Part shown: positions 6,225-12,319 of the stretch, piece after piece
How positions within the stretch are numbered: position 1 is the stretch's first letter
How the letters are laid out: every line of letters starts with the position of its first letter
Virus record (IMG/VR): IMGVR_UViG_3300031702_000049
Location: 1 to 23,375 of that record
Reading direction: 5' to 3' (one strand)
Length of the DNA stretch: 23,375 nt
Origin: a virus
Made by a program: the position numbers and the translations under genes
The notes under the pieces: generated by a model
What the model saw: only the letters and a program-made list of their open reading frames with translations
Database searches by the model: none
Told to the model about the DNA's origin: nothing

Positions 6225-6482
6225 TTAAATTATACTTCTATTTATTTTTAAATTGTGAATTGATATTTCTATACTTTGGATTTCTTTTAATAAACCTGTC
6301 ATTTCATAGTGTGTTATATGTATTCTGTTATCATGTTTTCTTACGTTTTTATTAGAACTATAAGCAACCATATAACAGCAATTATTTATAATAAACTGAC
6401 ATAATTTTTTTTTATAATCTTCAAAGTATTTAATATCATTATCAAAACTTTTAACTAAACTATCATGTTCACAAATCTGCAT
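6225..6482 (-). CDS. hypothetical early protein (85 aa)
   Basis: The protein reads MQICEHDSLVKSFDNDIKYF onward with three Cys and five His residues (including KHDNRIHITHYEM) and a final helix LLKEIQSIEISIHNLKI. The start is the ATG at 6482; a TTG one codon earlier is less likely. Cys and His are not spaced like a classic zinc finger (C5, C28, C35, C36, H50, H55, H58 by my count). It sits between the Lys-rich protein and the 47-residue gene, 14 bases after the former. I do not recognise a family. Confidence 0.5.
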   Translation of the reverse strand: MQICEHDSLVKSFDNDIKYFEDYKKKLCQFIINNCCYMVAYSSNKNVRKHDNRIHITHYEMTGLLKEIQSIEISIHNLKINRSII

Positions 6483-6496
6483 CAAACTATGTACTC

Positions 6497-6925
6497 TTAT
6501 TTTTTATATTCTAGATATAATCTTTTCATTACGTTTACTAAATCAATAACACATGAGCCACAAGAACTAACTTCTCTTCTTGATGCTAGAACCCTGTTAT
6601 GTATTGCTATCATTTTCACCTGCTCCTCATAAGTTAGCTTAGCTTTTCTACTTAAATAGAAAGCATCTAACCAGTTAAACTCTTCATCTGTTAAACATTC
6701 TGTATTTCTATAAGGAAACATTTTATTTAGTAGGCTTTTTCTTTCATCACATCCACAGTCATCCATGCCTACTGCTTCCGCTACTTTCTCCACTACTTTT
6801 TTTATTCCTGTTGCTTTAGTGAATTTTTCAATTGTATCTCCTAGACCTTTTGATTTAGGAACAGCTACCTTTTTTGGTGCTGCTTTTTTTCTTGTTGCTT
6901 TTTTAGCTTTAACCTGTTTTCCCAT
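6497..6925 (-). CDS. Lys-rich conserved phage protein with CGC motif (142 aa)
   Basis: The first 25 residues are Lys/Ala/Pro rich like a histone H1 tail (QVKAKKATRKKAAPKK). Then follows GLGDTIEKFTKATGIKKVV, the DDCGCDERKSLLNKMFPY motif and an acidic CLTDEEFNWLDAFY helix. I recognise this order from many phages of marine and Bacteroidetes hosts, where function is unknown. A second Cys pair (SCGSC near residue 122) could bind a metal together with CGC. It overlaps the sigma-like gene by 17 bases. The basic tail suggests DNA or RNA contact, which is inference. Confidence 0.65.
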   Translation of the reverse strand: MGKQVKAKKATRKKAAPKKVAVPKSKGLGDTIEKFTKATGIKKVVEKVAEAVGMDDCGCDERKSLLNKMFPYRNTECLTDEEFNWLDAFYLSRKAKLTYEEQVKMIAIHNRVLASRREVSSCGSCVIDLVNVMKRLYLEYKK

Positions 6926-7442
6926 AATAATATTCTTTAGCTACTTCTTTTTTAATTGTTAGTTTACACCTCTTAAGTGTTTTAAATATATTTGTACTAC
7001 TTATAGTAGTTGCAGTAGAAATCTTTCTTATACTAGGAATGTGATAAACATATAGATTCAGCATTTTTTTATCATACCAATACATCTTATCTATAGTCTT
7101 TTCTATCTTATTAAAGATAACCTCCATGTGGTTTTTTACTTCTTTAACCTCTGGAACATTTATATTTTCATTGAGTGTGATTGTTATTAAAGCTTTCTTT
7201 TTAAAGTCATCTATTAATAAACTCTTTAAAGTTCTAAAGAAATACTTCTTATTGAGTTTACCATCATAAGCATAGTACTTTACTGGATCAAATGAAGGGA
7301 GTTTAAGAATCCTTAAATAAGCCTCCTGAACAAAATCTTCAGGGTTTCTTTTTTGATTTAAGCTTAATGAGTTTTTAGAAACATATCTAACCCACTCAAA
7401 GTGGAATCTAGCTATGTCTTTTATTACTTGATTTTTATTCAT
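6909..7442 (-). CDS. sigma factor-like transcription protein (177 aa)
   Basis: The layout is that of a small sigma-70 family protein. Residues 35-47 (EDFVQEAYLRILK) match region 2.2, the core polymerase contact; residues 65-83 (KKYFFRTLKSLLIDDFKKK) match region 2.3-2.4, which opens and reads the -10 element. Residues about 130-168 form an HTH (SIRKISTATTISSTNIFKTL then KRCKLTIKKEV) in the place of region 4. The gene sits just before the terminase, where late-gene activators usually lie, so I infer a switch of the host polymerase to late promoters. It overlaps the nuclease gene by ATGA. Confidence 0.65.
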   Translation of the reverse strand: MNKNQVIKDIARFHFEWVRYVSKNSLSLNQKRNPEDFVQEAYLRILKLPSFDPVKYYAYDGKLNKKYFFRTLKSLLIDDFKKKALITITLNENINVPEVKEVKNHMEVIFNKIEKTIDKMYWYDKKMLNLYVYHIPSIRKISTATTISSTNIFKTLKRCKLTIKKEVAKEYYYGKTG

Positions 7443-7789
7443 TTAACTAGTACTAATGTTGCATTAGGTTCTAGTTCATCAAGTAGTGCTTCGGTTAGTT
7501 TCCATTTAAGCCTCCAGACATCAGTCTCGAAACCTTTGACCTCAACAAGTTCTATTGAGCCATCTGGATATATTACTTTAAAATCTATAAAGTAGTTACA
7601 TATTTTCTTTCCATTCACATACATTCTTAACGGATGCTGAGGTATGTACTCAGCTATCTCACCTGCTTTAAGTCTCCATTCTAACTCCGCAGCATATTGA
7701 GCCTCTTTCTTACTATGGTAGGTTCGACCATTAAAGCTCTGCTTAACTGCATTGTATTTATTTCGAGTTTGATATTTCTTAGTGTACAT
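7439..7789 (-). CDS. DUF1064 phage nuclease-like protein (116 aa)
   Basis: The segment NKYNAVKQSFNGRTYHSKKEA, the central PLRMYVNGKKICNYFIDFKV and the VEVKG motif are the DUF1064 family. The residues expected of a PD-(D/E)xK nuclease are present: Glu29, Asp69 and Glu83-x-Lys85. Members are thought to be phage resolvases or endonucleases acting in DNA processing; the activity here is inferred. I set the start at the ATG at 7789, which gives the family's usual N-terminus; another ATG lies at 7804. A 10-bp repeat lies just upstream. Confidence 0.8.
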   Translation of the reverse strand: MYTKKYQTRNKYNAVKQSFNGRTYHSKKEAQYAAELEWRLKAGEIAEYIPQHPLRMYVNGKKICNYFIDFKVIYPDGSIELVEVKGFETDVWRLKWKLTEALLDELEPNATLVLVK

Positions 7790-7818
7790 GCCTAAGCAGT
7801 ACATTATACAAAATAAAT

Positions 7819-7844
7819 CAATACAAAACAATACAAAACAATAC
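7819..7844. repeat. short 10-bp direct repeat upstream of the nuclease gene
   Basis: CAATACAAAA is present twice head to tail (7819-7828, 7829-7838) with a partial third copy CAATAC (7839-7844). It lies between the 58-residue gene stop and the nuclease start, so it could be a leader or binding site; low complexity is the plain alternative. Confidence 0.7.
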
Positions 7845-7852
7845 TTTTTTAA

Positions 7853-8029
7853 TTACTCCTCTATTTTTATTTCATCATTGAGCAAATTCCATGCTGCATT
7901 CATTCTGTTAAGTTTTTCATCCATATTTTTAGCTTTTAGCTCAAAGCGCATAATAGCTACATGAGGATTAAAAAAGTCTTTAAGGTATTCGCCTAATATT
8001 CTCATAGGTCTAGATTTACTTACTTTCAT
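7853..8029 (-). CDS. small helical phage protein (58 aa)
   Basis: The 58-residue ORF starts MKVSKSRPMRILGEYLKDFF and continues with a long amphipathic helix (VAIMRFELKAKNMDEKLNRM) and an acidic end (NDEIKIEE). No family is recognised. The ATG at 8029 lies one base after the stop of the 46-residue FPD-type gene, so the two are translated together. The clean start and stop and codon use like that of the neighbours support a real gene. Confidence 0.55.
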   Translation of the reverse strand: MKVSKSRPMRILGEYLKDFFNPHVAIMRFELKAKNMDEKLNRMNAAWNLLNDEIKIEE

Positions 8030-8030
8030 G

Positions 8031-8171
8031 TTACTTATTTTTAAATTGGGTTGAACATACTGCTAGTCTTTGATCTTGATCTGGAAACTCGCTTGATGTT
8101 TTGGAGTCAGCCATACATCTAGCTATAAAGTTTTTTCTACTTTCTAAAGGGGTTGGTTTTGGTAGTGGCAT
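8031..8171 (-). CDS. conserved small phage protein, EFPDxxQRxAVC type (46 aa)
   Basis: The 46-residue ORF holds FIARCMAD, then EFPDQDQRLAVCSTQF. This pair of motifs (a Cys-containing helix, then E-F-P-D-x-x-Q-R-x-A-V-C) is common in phages, either as a small separate protein or as a part of head proteins. Its role is unknown to me. It is the first gene after the 118-base intergenic region with palindromes, so that region is likely its control region. It is followed after one base by the 58-residue gene. Confidence 0.7.
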   Translation of the reverse strand: MPLPKPTPLESRKNFIARCMADSKTSSEFPDQDQRLAVCSTQFKNK

Positions 8172-8289
8172 AATTATAATTTTGATTAATATATTTTATT
8201 TATTTATAGGGCATAGGTATGCTATACCATAATGGTTGGTATGCTATGTTTAATTATAAGTTTTGTCATAGTGTTTTAACTATTTTAGG
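8172..8289. promoter_or_regulatory. intergenic control region with palindromes and a 22-bp-spaced repeat
   Basis: GGTATGCTAT occurs at 8216-8225 and 8238-8247, exactly 22 bp apart. Overlapping small palindromes are GCATA-GG-TATGC (8211-8222), GGTAT-GCT-ATACC (8216-8228) and ACCAT-A-ATGGT (8226-8236). The flanks are almost pure A and T. No clear TAnnTTTG promoter is seen on either strand. An operator or a replication origin are both possible. Confidence 0.5.
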
Positions 8290-8430
8290 TTATATATTTT
8301 TTGATTTATATATTTTATTTTTTAAACTATTTTCTAGTATAAACTCACACCATTCTTTACAGTCTGAGCATCTACCATAGTCTGTGCTGTTTAGATATGG
8401 ACTTGCGCTACAACATTCTGAAACGTACAT
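8290..8430 (-). CDS. small Cys-rich, zinc ribbon-like protein (46 aa)
   Basis: A 46-residue ORF: MYVSECCSASPYLNSTDYGR, then CSDCKEWCEF and a Lys/Asn-rich tail. The spacing C-C-(x13)-C-x-x-C-x-x-x-C fits a small zinc ribbon of the kind seen in many phages (CC-A near the start, then GRC-x-x-C-x-E-W-C). It could bind DNA, RNA or a protein partner. The ATG at 8430 follows the stop of the preceding replication gene by two bases. Function unknown. Confidence 0.65.
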   Translation of the reverse strand: MYVSECCSASPYLNSTDYGRCSDCKEWCEFILENSLKNKIYKSKNI

Positions 8431-8432
8431 AA

Positions 8433-8924
8433 TTAAATATCTGATTTATAAATTTCCTCTTTGTGATCTCTTCTTGAATTTTCTCCTGCTAGATTAAGCC
8501 TGTCATCTGTATAAGTTCTAAAAAAAGTCATCACTTTATCTATAGACAATCTTTCATAAAACTCTCCATATTGTCCTGAAATAATTCTTTTAAACAGTAG
8601 AGTTAAGTCAGATATTTTAAGCATAGAATATTCTTCTAAGACCATACTAGAACATAGCTTTATTTGGTCCTCACTCATGGGCTTATTTAGATTTAATATT
8701 TTATTTAAGTACAGTAGCCAAAAAGTAATTAAACCCTCTGTAAAGTCTTTACCATGACCACCAACAAAAGAAGCTATGCTAGGTGCTTTGCTATTGATAG
8801 CATCCTCTATAGTTGCTACTTTGCCAGCATAAAGCATACAGTTATCAGGACTGAATCTTTCTAGCAAGTTCTTTCTGGAACTCATTTGAATAGCTGAGTC
8901 CATTTTTATTATTTTGTTTTCCAT
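8433..8924 (-). CDS. probable phage replication accessory protein (163 aa)
   Basis: A helical protein whose second half (MVLEEYSMLKISDLTLLFKR, then GQYGEFYERLSIDKVMTFFR) resembles Bacteroidetes phage and mobile-element proteins found beside replication initiators (DUF6633-like by my recognition). A role as a helicase loader partner or initiator accessory factor is inferred only from position. The ATG at 8924 places its first 80 bases inside the end of the DUF1376 gene in another frame; an internal ATG at 8903 would shorten the overlap to 59 bases. Confidence 0.5.
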   Translation of the reverse strand: MENKIIKMDSAIQMSSRKNLLERFSPDNCMLYAGKVATIEDAINSKAPSIASFVGGHGKDFTEGLITFWLLYLNKILNLNKPMSEDQIKLCSSMVLEEYSMLKISDLTLLFKRIISGQYGEFYERLSIDKVMTFFRTYTDDRLNLAGENSRRDHKEEIYKSDI

Positions 8925-9546
8925 TTGTTATAATTTTTTGAGGGTATATTCCTTTCCATCCATTAGCCATGGCAGCCTCTATAGATTCTACTGCATGAGC
9001 TAGATTATCACTTTCATTAGATAGTTTTTTTAAAGCAGCCTGTTCGCTTTGTAATGAGGAGTAATAAAATTTAAATTCTTTAGACTTATATATTTTCCAG
9101 TTTTCCCAAGAATTAAGAAAATCTTTGGATGTATAAGGATATATTAACTCTTCTTTTTCTTCTTCTATCTTCTTACTTCTATCTTCTATCTTCTTAGAAG
9201 AGGTTAATTTGGGTTTAGTTTGGGTTTTAGGTCTCCCTCCTTTTAGTCCATTAATACTCTGTTTTTTTCTAAAAGCATTTTGATCTATTACAATTTGTAA
9301 AAGTCTTTTATTAAAGAAGTAATCACCATTATCTATAAACTTTTCTTTTACCATTTCAGGGAGGGTTTCCCAGTCATAACCCAGAAATAAGGCTAGCCTT
9401 TTTTTGGGTATTCCATTTTCGTTATTTATACTCCATTGCTTACATAAAAGAGTTATATACAAGCCTCTTTCATCCATAGTTAAGTCCATAACTCCAGTTA
9501 AAAAATCCTGTGCATATAATTGAAAAGCTGGTGCTTTATTGGACAT
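8845..9546 (-). CDS. DUF1376 (YdaU-like) replication protein (233 aa)
   Basis: The first 90 residues are a DUF1376 domain, with the typical AFQLYAQDFLTGVMDLTMDE, GLYITLLCKQW and the winged-helix-like FLGYDWETLP block. A basic linker GLKGGRPKTQTKPK and a Lys/Glu-rich hinge lead to a C-terminal helical part (about 140-233) with FLNSWENWKIYK and AMANGWKGIYPQ, the kind of domain often found in phage replication proteins of the O type. The likely role is origin recognition and recruiting a helicase. It lies next to a DnaA-like gene, overlapping it by 11 bases. Confidence 0.75.
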   Translation of the reverse strand: MSNKAPAFQLYAQDFLTGVMDLTMDERGLYITLLCKQWSINNENGIPKKRLALFLGYDWETLPEMVKEKFIDNGDYFFNKRLLQIVIDQNAFRKKQSINGLKGGRPKTQTKPKLTSSKKIEDRSKKIEEEKEELIYPYTSKDFLNSWENWKIYKSKEFKFYYSSLQSEQAALKKLSNESDNLAHAVESIEAAMANGWKGIYPQKIITNGKQNNKNGLSYSNEFQKELARKIQS

Positions 9547-10003
9547 AGTTAATTTCTTCTTTTAGGTTTTTTAAATCTGAATTAAAAGCATACATTTCAG
9601 TAGCTTTTATATATAGCTCCTCCTGTTGGCTGTTGCTTAGTTTAGTAAAGACTACATCTATCTTATTCTTATAAGTAGTAGTTTTTTTATTTAAAATGTT
9701 AGCACTTCTTTGAAGACAAAATCTAACTCTTTGCCTGAAGTCATTGTCTACGCCCATTAACTCATCGCACCTTTTAATAGCTACAGTTACTGTGCAATGA
9801 TCTCTATTAATATATTTACCTATTATTCGTCTGCTATATTTATTTCTAAATTTCAAAGCTGAATCATTTTTTAAGCACTTATTAGCTATGTAACAATAGA
9901 CTTTAACTGCATCTGGATAAGGCATCTTTCTAGTTTTGGATGAAATATTTATTCCTCCATATGAATCCTCTACCACTTCTTTAATTTGAATTAAATCCTC
10001 CAT
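9536..10003 (-). CDS. stand-alone DnaA domain IV-like DNA-binding protein (155 aa)
   Basis: Residues about 24-82 resemble the C-terminal DnaA-box-binding domain: a first helix (PYPDAVKVYCYIANKCL), a helix with YSRRIIGKYI and then NRDHCTVTVAIKRCDEL. RDHCTV at 67-72 stands for the DnaA signature RDHTTV, whose residues contact the DnaA box. No AAA+ ATPase part exists, so the protein could bind an origin or act as a competitor of host DnaA, but cannot load helicase by itself. The remaining half (83-155) is helical without a recognised domain. It starts one base after the previous gene ends. Confidence 0.65.
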   Translation of the reverse strand: MEDLIQIKEVVEDSYGGINISSKTRKMPYPDAVKVYCYIANKCLKNDSALKFRNKYSRRIIGKYINRDHCTVTVAIKRCDELMGVDNDFRQRVRFCLQRSANILNKKTTTYKNKIDVVFTKLSNSQQEELYIKATEMYAFNSDLKNLKEEINYVQ

Positions 10004-10435
10004 CTATAATAAGTTTAGTTTTTTATGTTCTAACCTTTCTATTTCTTTATCAATAGAGTTGAGCCTTTCATCAATTAACTTATATTTAAAATAGTTTTCT
10101 ATTAATAGATCATGCTCAGCTACTAAAGAAATTAGTTTATTTTCTATAAGATTTAAGCTTTCACTTTTTTCTAAGGTGCAGTAGGTACTATTAACCTTAC
10201 CTGTTTTAGGATTTCTAGCTGAACCTTTAACTCTAATAAGGCAGTCATTAAGCAGCTCATTAAGCCTAGACCTTGAAGATATTAAGCTTACTCTTTTATT
10301 ACTTAAGTCTGTTATTTGCTGAGCTGTTAATCCGTTTGGATTCTTTCTTAGAGATTGCCAGACATAATTTCTATGATCTTTTATTATTGGTTGATGTGAT
10401 ATAAAAGAAGCGTTTCTGTGTTGTAGTGTTTCCAT
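10004..10435 (-). CDS. winged-helix protein with C-terminal coiled coil (143 aa)
   Basis: Residues about 20-90 read as a winged HTH: YVWQSLRKNPNGLTAQQITDL, then RVSLISSRSRLNELLND and a wing (CLIRVKGSARNPKTGKVNST) ending in a strand YCTL. Residues 95-143 form a Leu-rich coiled coil (LIENKLISLVAEHDLLIENY, then RLNSIDKEIERLEHKKLNLL), so a dimer is likely. The gene sits between the SSB-like and the DnaA-like genes with spacers of only two and zero bases. It could be a replication or early transcription regulator. Confidence 0.6.
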   Translation of the reverse strand: METLQHRNASFISHQPIIKDHRNYVWQSLRKNPNGLTAQQITDLSNKRVSLISSRSRLNELLNDCLIRVKGSARNPKTGKVNSTYCTLEKSESLNLIENKLISLVAEHDLLIENYFKYKLIDERLNSIDKEIERLEHKKLNLL

Positions 10436-10437
10436 AA

Positions 10438-11073
10438 TTAAAAAGGTAAATCGTTAGGTTCGCTGTCATCTATGTCATTATCTGAAATCATAGAATCGTT
10501 ATTTCCGTTTTTCATTCTCCACTCTGAAGAAGATTTTATAGTTTCTTGTAACCAAGAAGGTATCATGTCACTATCTGAAGTAACTGCTGACTCTTTAAAA
10601 TGATCTTGATAATCCCATATAAAGCTGTGGTTAAATTGTTTAGGACATTCAAGACCTTTAGGTAGTGTAGAAATCCCTCCTATATTGGCATAGGTTTTCT
10701 CTCCTACAGAGTTATGAACTATTGAAAGCATACACTCAGCCTCTAATAATTTACTTAAATCAAAAGACCTGCATTCATCTTCTGACAATGATTTCCCTCT
10801 CCAGTTATTTAAAAAAGGAAGTAGAGCTGACTTCTCATGTAATGACTTTGTAAATTGTCTTTCTATGACATATGGCTGCTCACCCTTATCAGTATTAAAT
10901 ACCTTTGTTAAGGTTGGCAGTTCAAACTTTAATCTTATTAAGGTTCTGCTTTTCTTTTCGCCTTGCCATTCTGTAGGAATAGTTCCTATGTCGATCATAG
11001 AAATACATCTTGCTGGGTAGCTCCCTGAAGGAATAATCTCTCTCTTTGGAGAATTTGAATTAGATAGAATCAT
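10438..11073 (-). CDS. phage single-stranded DNA-binding-like protein (211 aa)
   Basis: The N-terminal 160 residues start with IPSGSYPARCISMIDIGTIP and continue with beta strands (TLIRLKFELPT, PYVIERQFTKSLHEKSALLP, then WRGKSLSEDECRSFDLSKLL), a pattern I know from phage genes annotated as SSB or DUF669-like. The last 12 residues, DIDDSEPNDLPF, copy the acidic tip of bacterial SSB (the D-D-D-I-P-F end), the site where replication and repair partners dock. The tail is preceded by a polar linker. It stands next to the replication genes, which fits coating of single-stranded DNA. Confidence 0.65.
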   Translation of the reverse strand: MILSNSNSPKREIIPSGSYPARCISMIDIGTIPTEWQGEKKSRTLIRLKFELPTLTKVFNTDKGEQPYVIERQFTKSLHEKSALLPFLNNWRGKSLSEDECRSFDLSKLLEAECMLSIVHNSVGEKTYANIGGISTLPKGLECPKQFNHSFIWDYQDHFKESAVTSDSDMIPSWLQETIKSSSEWRMKNGNNDSMISDNDIDDSEPNDLPF

Positions 11074-11083
11074 ATTTATATAT

Positions 11084-11326
11084 TTAGTGTTTAGGTTTAT
11101 AAAATTTTATTATGTAGTCATAGCCTCCGTAAACAGTACGCTCATAAGAAGCAGGCTCTCCTATTTCAAAAGGAAAGAAATCAATTTTTGTGAAATAATA
11201 ACCATGATGATTATTATCAAAGAAAACATCAAACTTAAAATTCCCTTGTTTAGTTTTTACACTCTTACTTATACTAGAAATCTTGTTAGTATAAATAACT
11301 TTTAAATCTGTTTTTTGTTTAATCAT
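11084..11326 (-). CDS. hypothetical early protein (80 aa)
   Basis: An 80-residue protein of mainly beta character: KTDLKVIYTNKISSISKSVK, then FKFDVFFDNNHHGYYFTKID and YGGYDYIIKFYKPKH. Aromatic residues are frequent (14 Tyr and Phe in the second half by eye). No known motif is seen. It starts 8 bases inside the end of the excisionase-like gene and ends 10 bases before the SSB-like gene, so it belongs to the early operon. Function unknown. Confidence 0.5.
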   Translation of the reverse strand: MIKQKTDLKVIYTNKISSISKSVKTKQGNFKFDVFFDNNHHGYYFTKIDFFPFEIGEPASYERTVYGGYDYIIKFYKPKH

Positions 11327-11501
11327 GAAACTGAGCTTTTAAGATTCTAAACTGCTTTCCATAAATAGTAGCTTTTATTTTTCCTTGTCTTATTCTTTTT
11401 CTTACTGATTGAGTACTGACATTTAAATACAAAGCAGTTTCATTAAGTGTCATCTGCTTATCTAAAGAAATTGCTTTTATTATTTGCTCGGATACTGTCA
11501 T
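11319..11501 (-). CDS. excisionase-like HTH protein (60 aa)
   Basis: A 60-residue protein with a MerR/excisionase-type HTH: MTLNETALYLNVSTQSVRKR, then RQGKIKATIYGKQFRILKAQF. The basic segment between helix and wing is the part that reads DNA in Xis and HTH_17 proteins. It lies in the leftward early operon, so it would be made after repression is lifted, which fits a role in excision together with the integrase. A plain early regulator is the alternative. It ends in an 8-base overlap with the next gene and begins at the stop of the preceding one. Confidence 0.6.
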   Translation of the reverse strand: MTVSEQIIKAISLDKQMTLNETALYLNVSTQSVRKRIRQGKIKATIYGKQFRILKAQFHD

Positions 11502-11755
11502 TATATATATTTTTTTGCATCAGTTACTTTTTCTTTTAACTTTTTAAAAAAATAGTTATCTAGTCTTTCACTCTTTAAATTTTCTATTGTGCCATTGTTA
11601 TAATTAATAAAATTTTGAGCTGCAAAAGCCACTCTAAAGAGAGCTATATAATTTTCTTTAGTAAGAGTTAAAGAAGGCTCTTCTTCCTTTGTTTCTTGAT
11701 TTGAAAAATCTATTCCAAATTCTTTTAAAAATCTTGTGTCAAAGTTTGATTCCAT
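11501..11755 (-). CDS. hypothetical early protein (84 aa)
   Basis: An 84-residue protein starting MESNFDTRFLKEFGIDFSNQ, acidic in the middle (ETKEEEP), then helical: NYIALFRVAFAAQNFINYNN and RLDNYFFKKLKEKVTDAKKYI. I do not recognise it. Both ends share one base with the neighbouring genes, so it is translated as part of a coupled block of four small early genes behind the divergent control region. A regulatory or host-takeover role would fit the place but is not supported by motifs. Confidence 0.5.
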   Translation of the reverse strand: MESNFDTRFLKEFGIDFSNQETKEEEPSLTLTKENYIALFRVAFAAQNFINYNNGTIENLKSERLDNYFFKKLKEKVTDAKKYI

Positions 11756-11970
11756 TATAGTTGAGGTGTTAGGTTTTTGATTAAAATGCCGTTTTGAAGT
11801 ATTTTTAAAACTTCATCATGATACTGATCAGGAATTTGCTTATAGCCAGAAAACCAGTTATTTCTAATTGATAAAGGTTTTTTATTGTAATGCCTAGCTA
11901 GAGTAGTGACTACTTCTTTTTGTTGGCTGCTGTCAAAAAGATTAAATAATTCTTGAATATTTTGATCCAT
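11755..11970 (-). CDS. small HTH-like early protein, Cro candidate (71 aa)
   Basis: A 71-residue protein: FNLFDSSQQKEVVTTLARHY, then KKPLSIRNNWFSGYKQIPDQ and YHDEVLKILQNG. The helix VVTTLARHYN, the turn KK and the next helix SIRNNWFSG read as a compact HTH like those in Cro-size proteins. It is the second gene of the leftward early operon facing the repressor, the usual place for cro. Its ATG overlaps the stop of the 48-residue gene by one base. The Cro role is inference from position. Confidence 0.5.
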   Translation of the reverse strand: MDQNIQELFNLFDSSQQKEVVTTLARHYNKKPLSIRNNWFSGYKQIPDQYHDEVLKILQNGILIKNLTPQL

Positions 11971-12116
11971 TATATATTAGTTTTTTTTTTAGTAAAATAT
12001 GGGGTACTATAATAAGCTGCTAAAGTTTCTGGATAAGTCATTTCTGAAACTTGTTCAAAAGAATACATTCCTGTATTTATAATCTCTTTTTGGATATGTT
12101 CAAATAATAAACTCAT
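11970..12116 (-). CDS. small first gene of the early operon (48 aa)
   Basis: A 48-residue ORF: MSLLFEHIQKEIINTGMYSF, then EQVSEMTYPETLAAYYSTPY and a basic end FTKKKTNI. It is the first gene after the divergent control region, and its stop overlaps the next ATG as TAATG, the junction seen throughout this operon. No family is recognised. The C-terminal lysines follow a run of ten A's, so the exact end depends on that run being read correctly. Confidence 0.55.
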   Translation of the reverse strand: MSLLFEHIQKEIINTGMYSFEQVSEMTYPETLAAYYSTPYFTKKKTNI

Positions 12117-12319
12117 GCTTATAATTTTAGGATTTTAACTGGTTTTTTTGTAAATTGAATGCTTGTCATAGATACTTAATTAGCTATTATTATTATTATT
12201 ATGATACAAACATATACAATTTTAGCCAAATAAAAAAGAATAAGCTAATAAAGTATAAATAAAGTTAAGTCTACTGAATACAAATTAAGCTTTTTTTAAC
12301 CTAAACAATTTAAAAAAAA
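12117..12319. promoter_or_regulatory. divergent lysis-lysogeny control region
   Basis: A 203-bp stretch without genes lies between the leftward early operon and the rightward repressor. On the minus strand TATGTTTG (12214-12207) fits the -7 element TAnnTTTG, with only a T run at the -33 place. Six TAT triplets form a microsatellite at 12185-12202 in the leftward leader. The repressor ATG follows a run of nine A's, usual for Bacteroidetes starts. No clear repeated operator was found. Confidence 0.5.

Noticed and set aside
12185-12202. TAT triplet repeat as a phase-variation switch
   Set aside because: It lies about 70 bases before the first codon in an AT-rich leader; triplet change would not shift a frame and no promoter spacing effect is evident.
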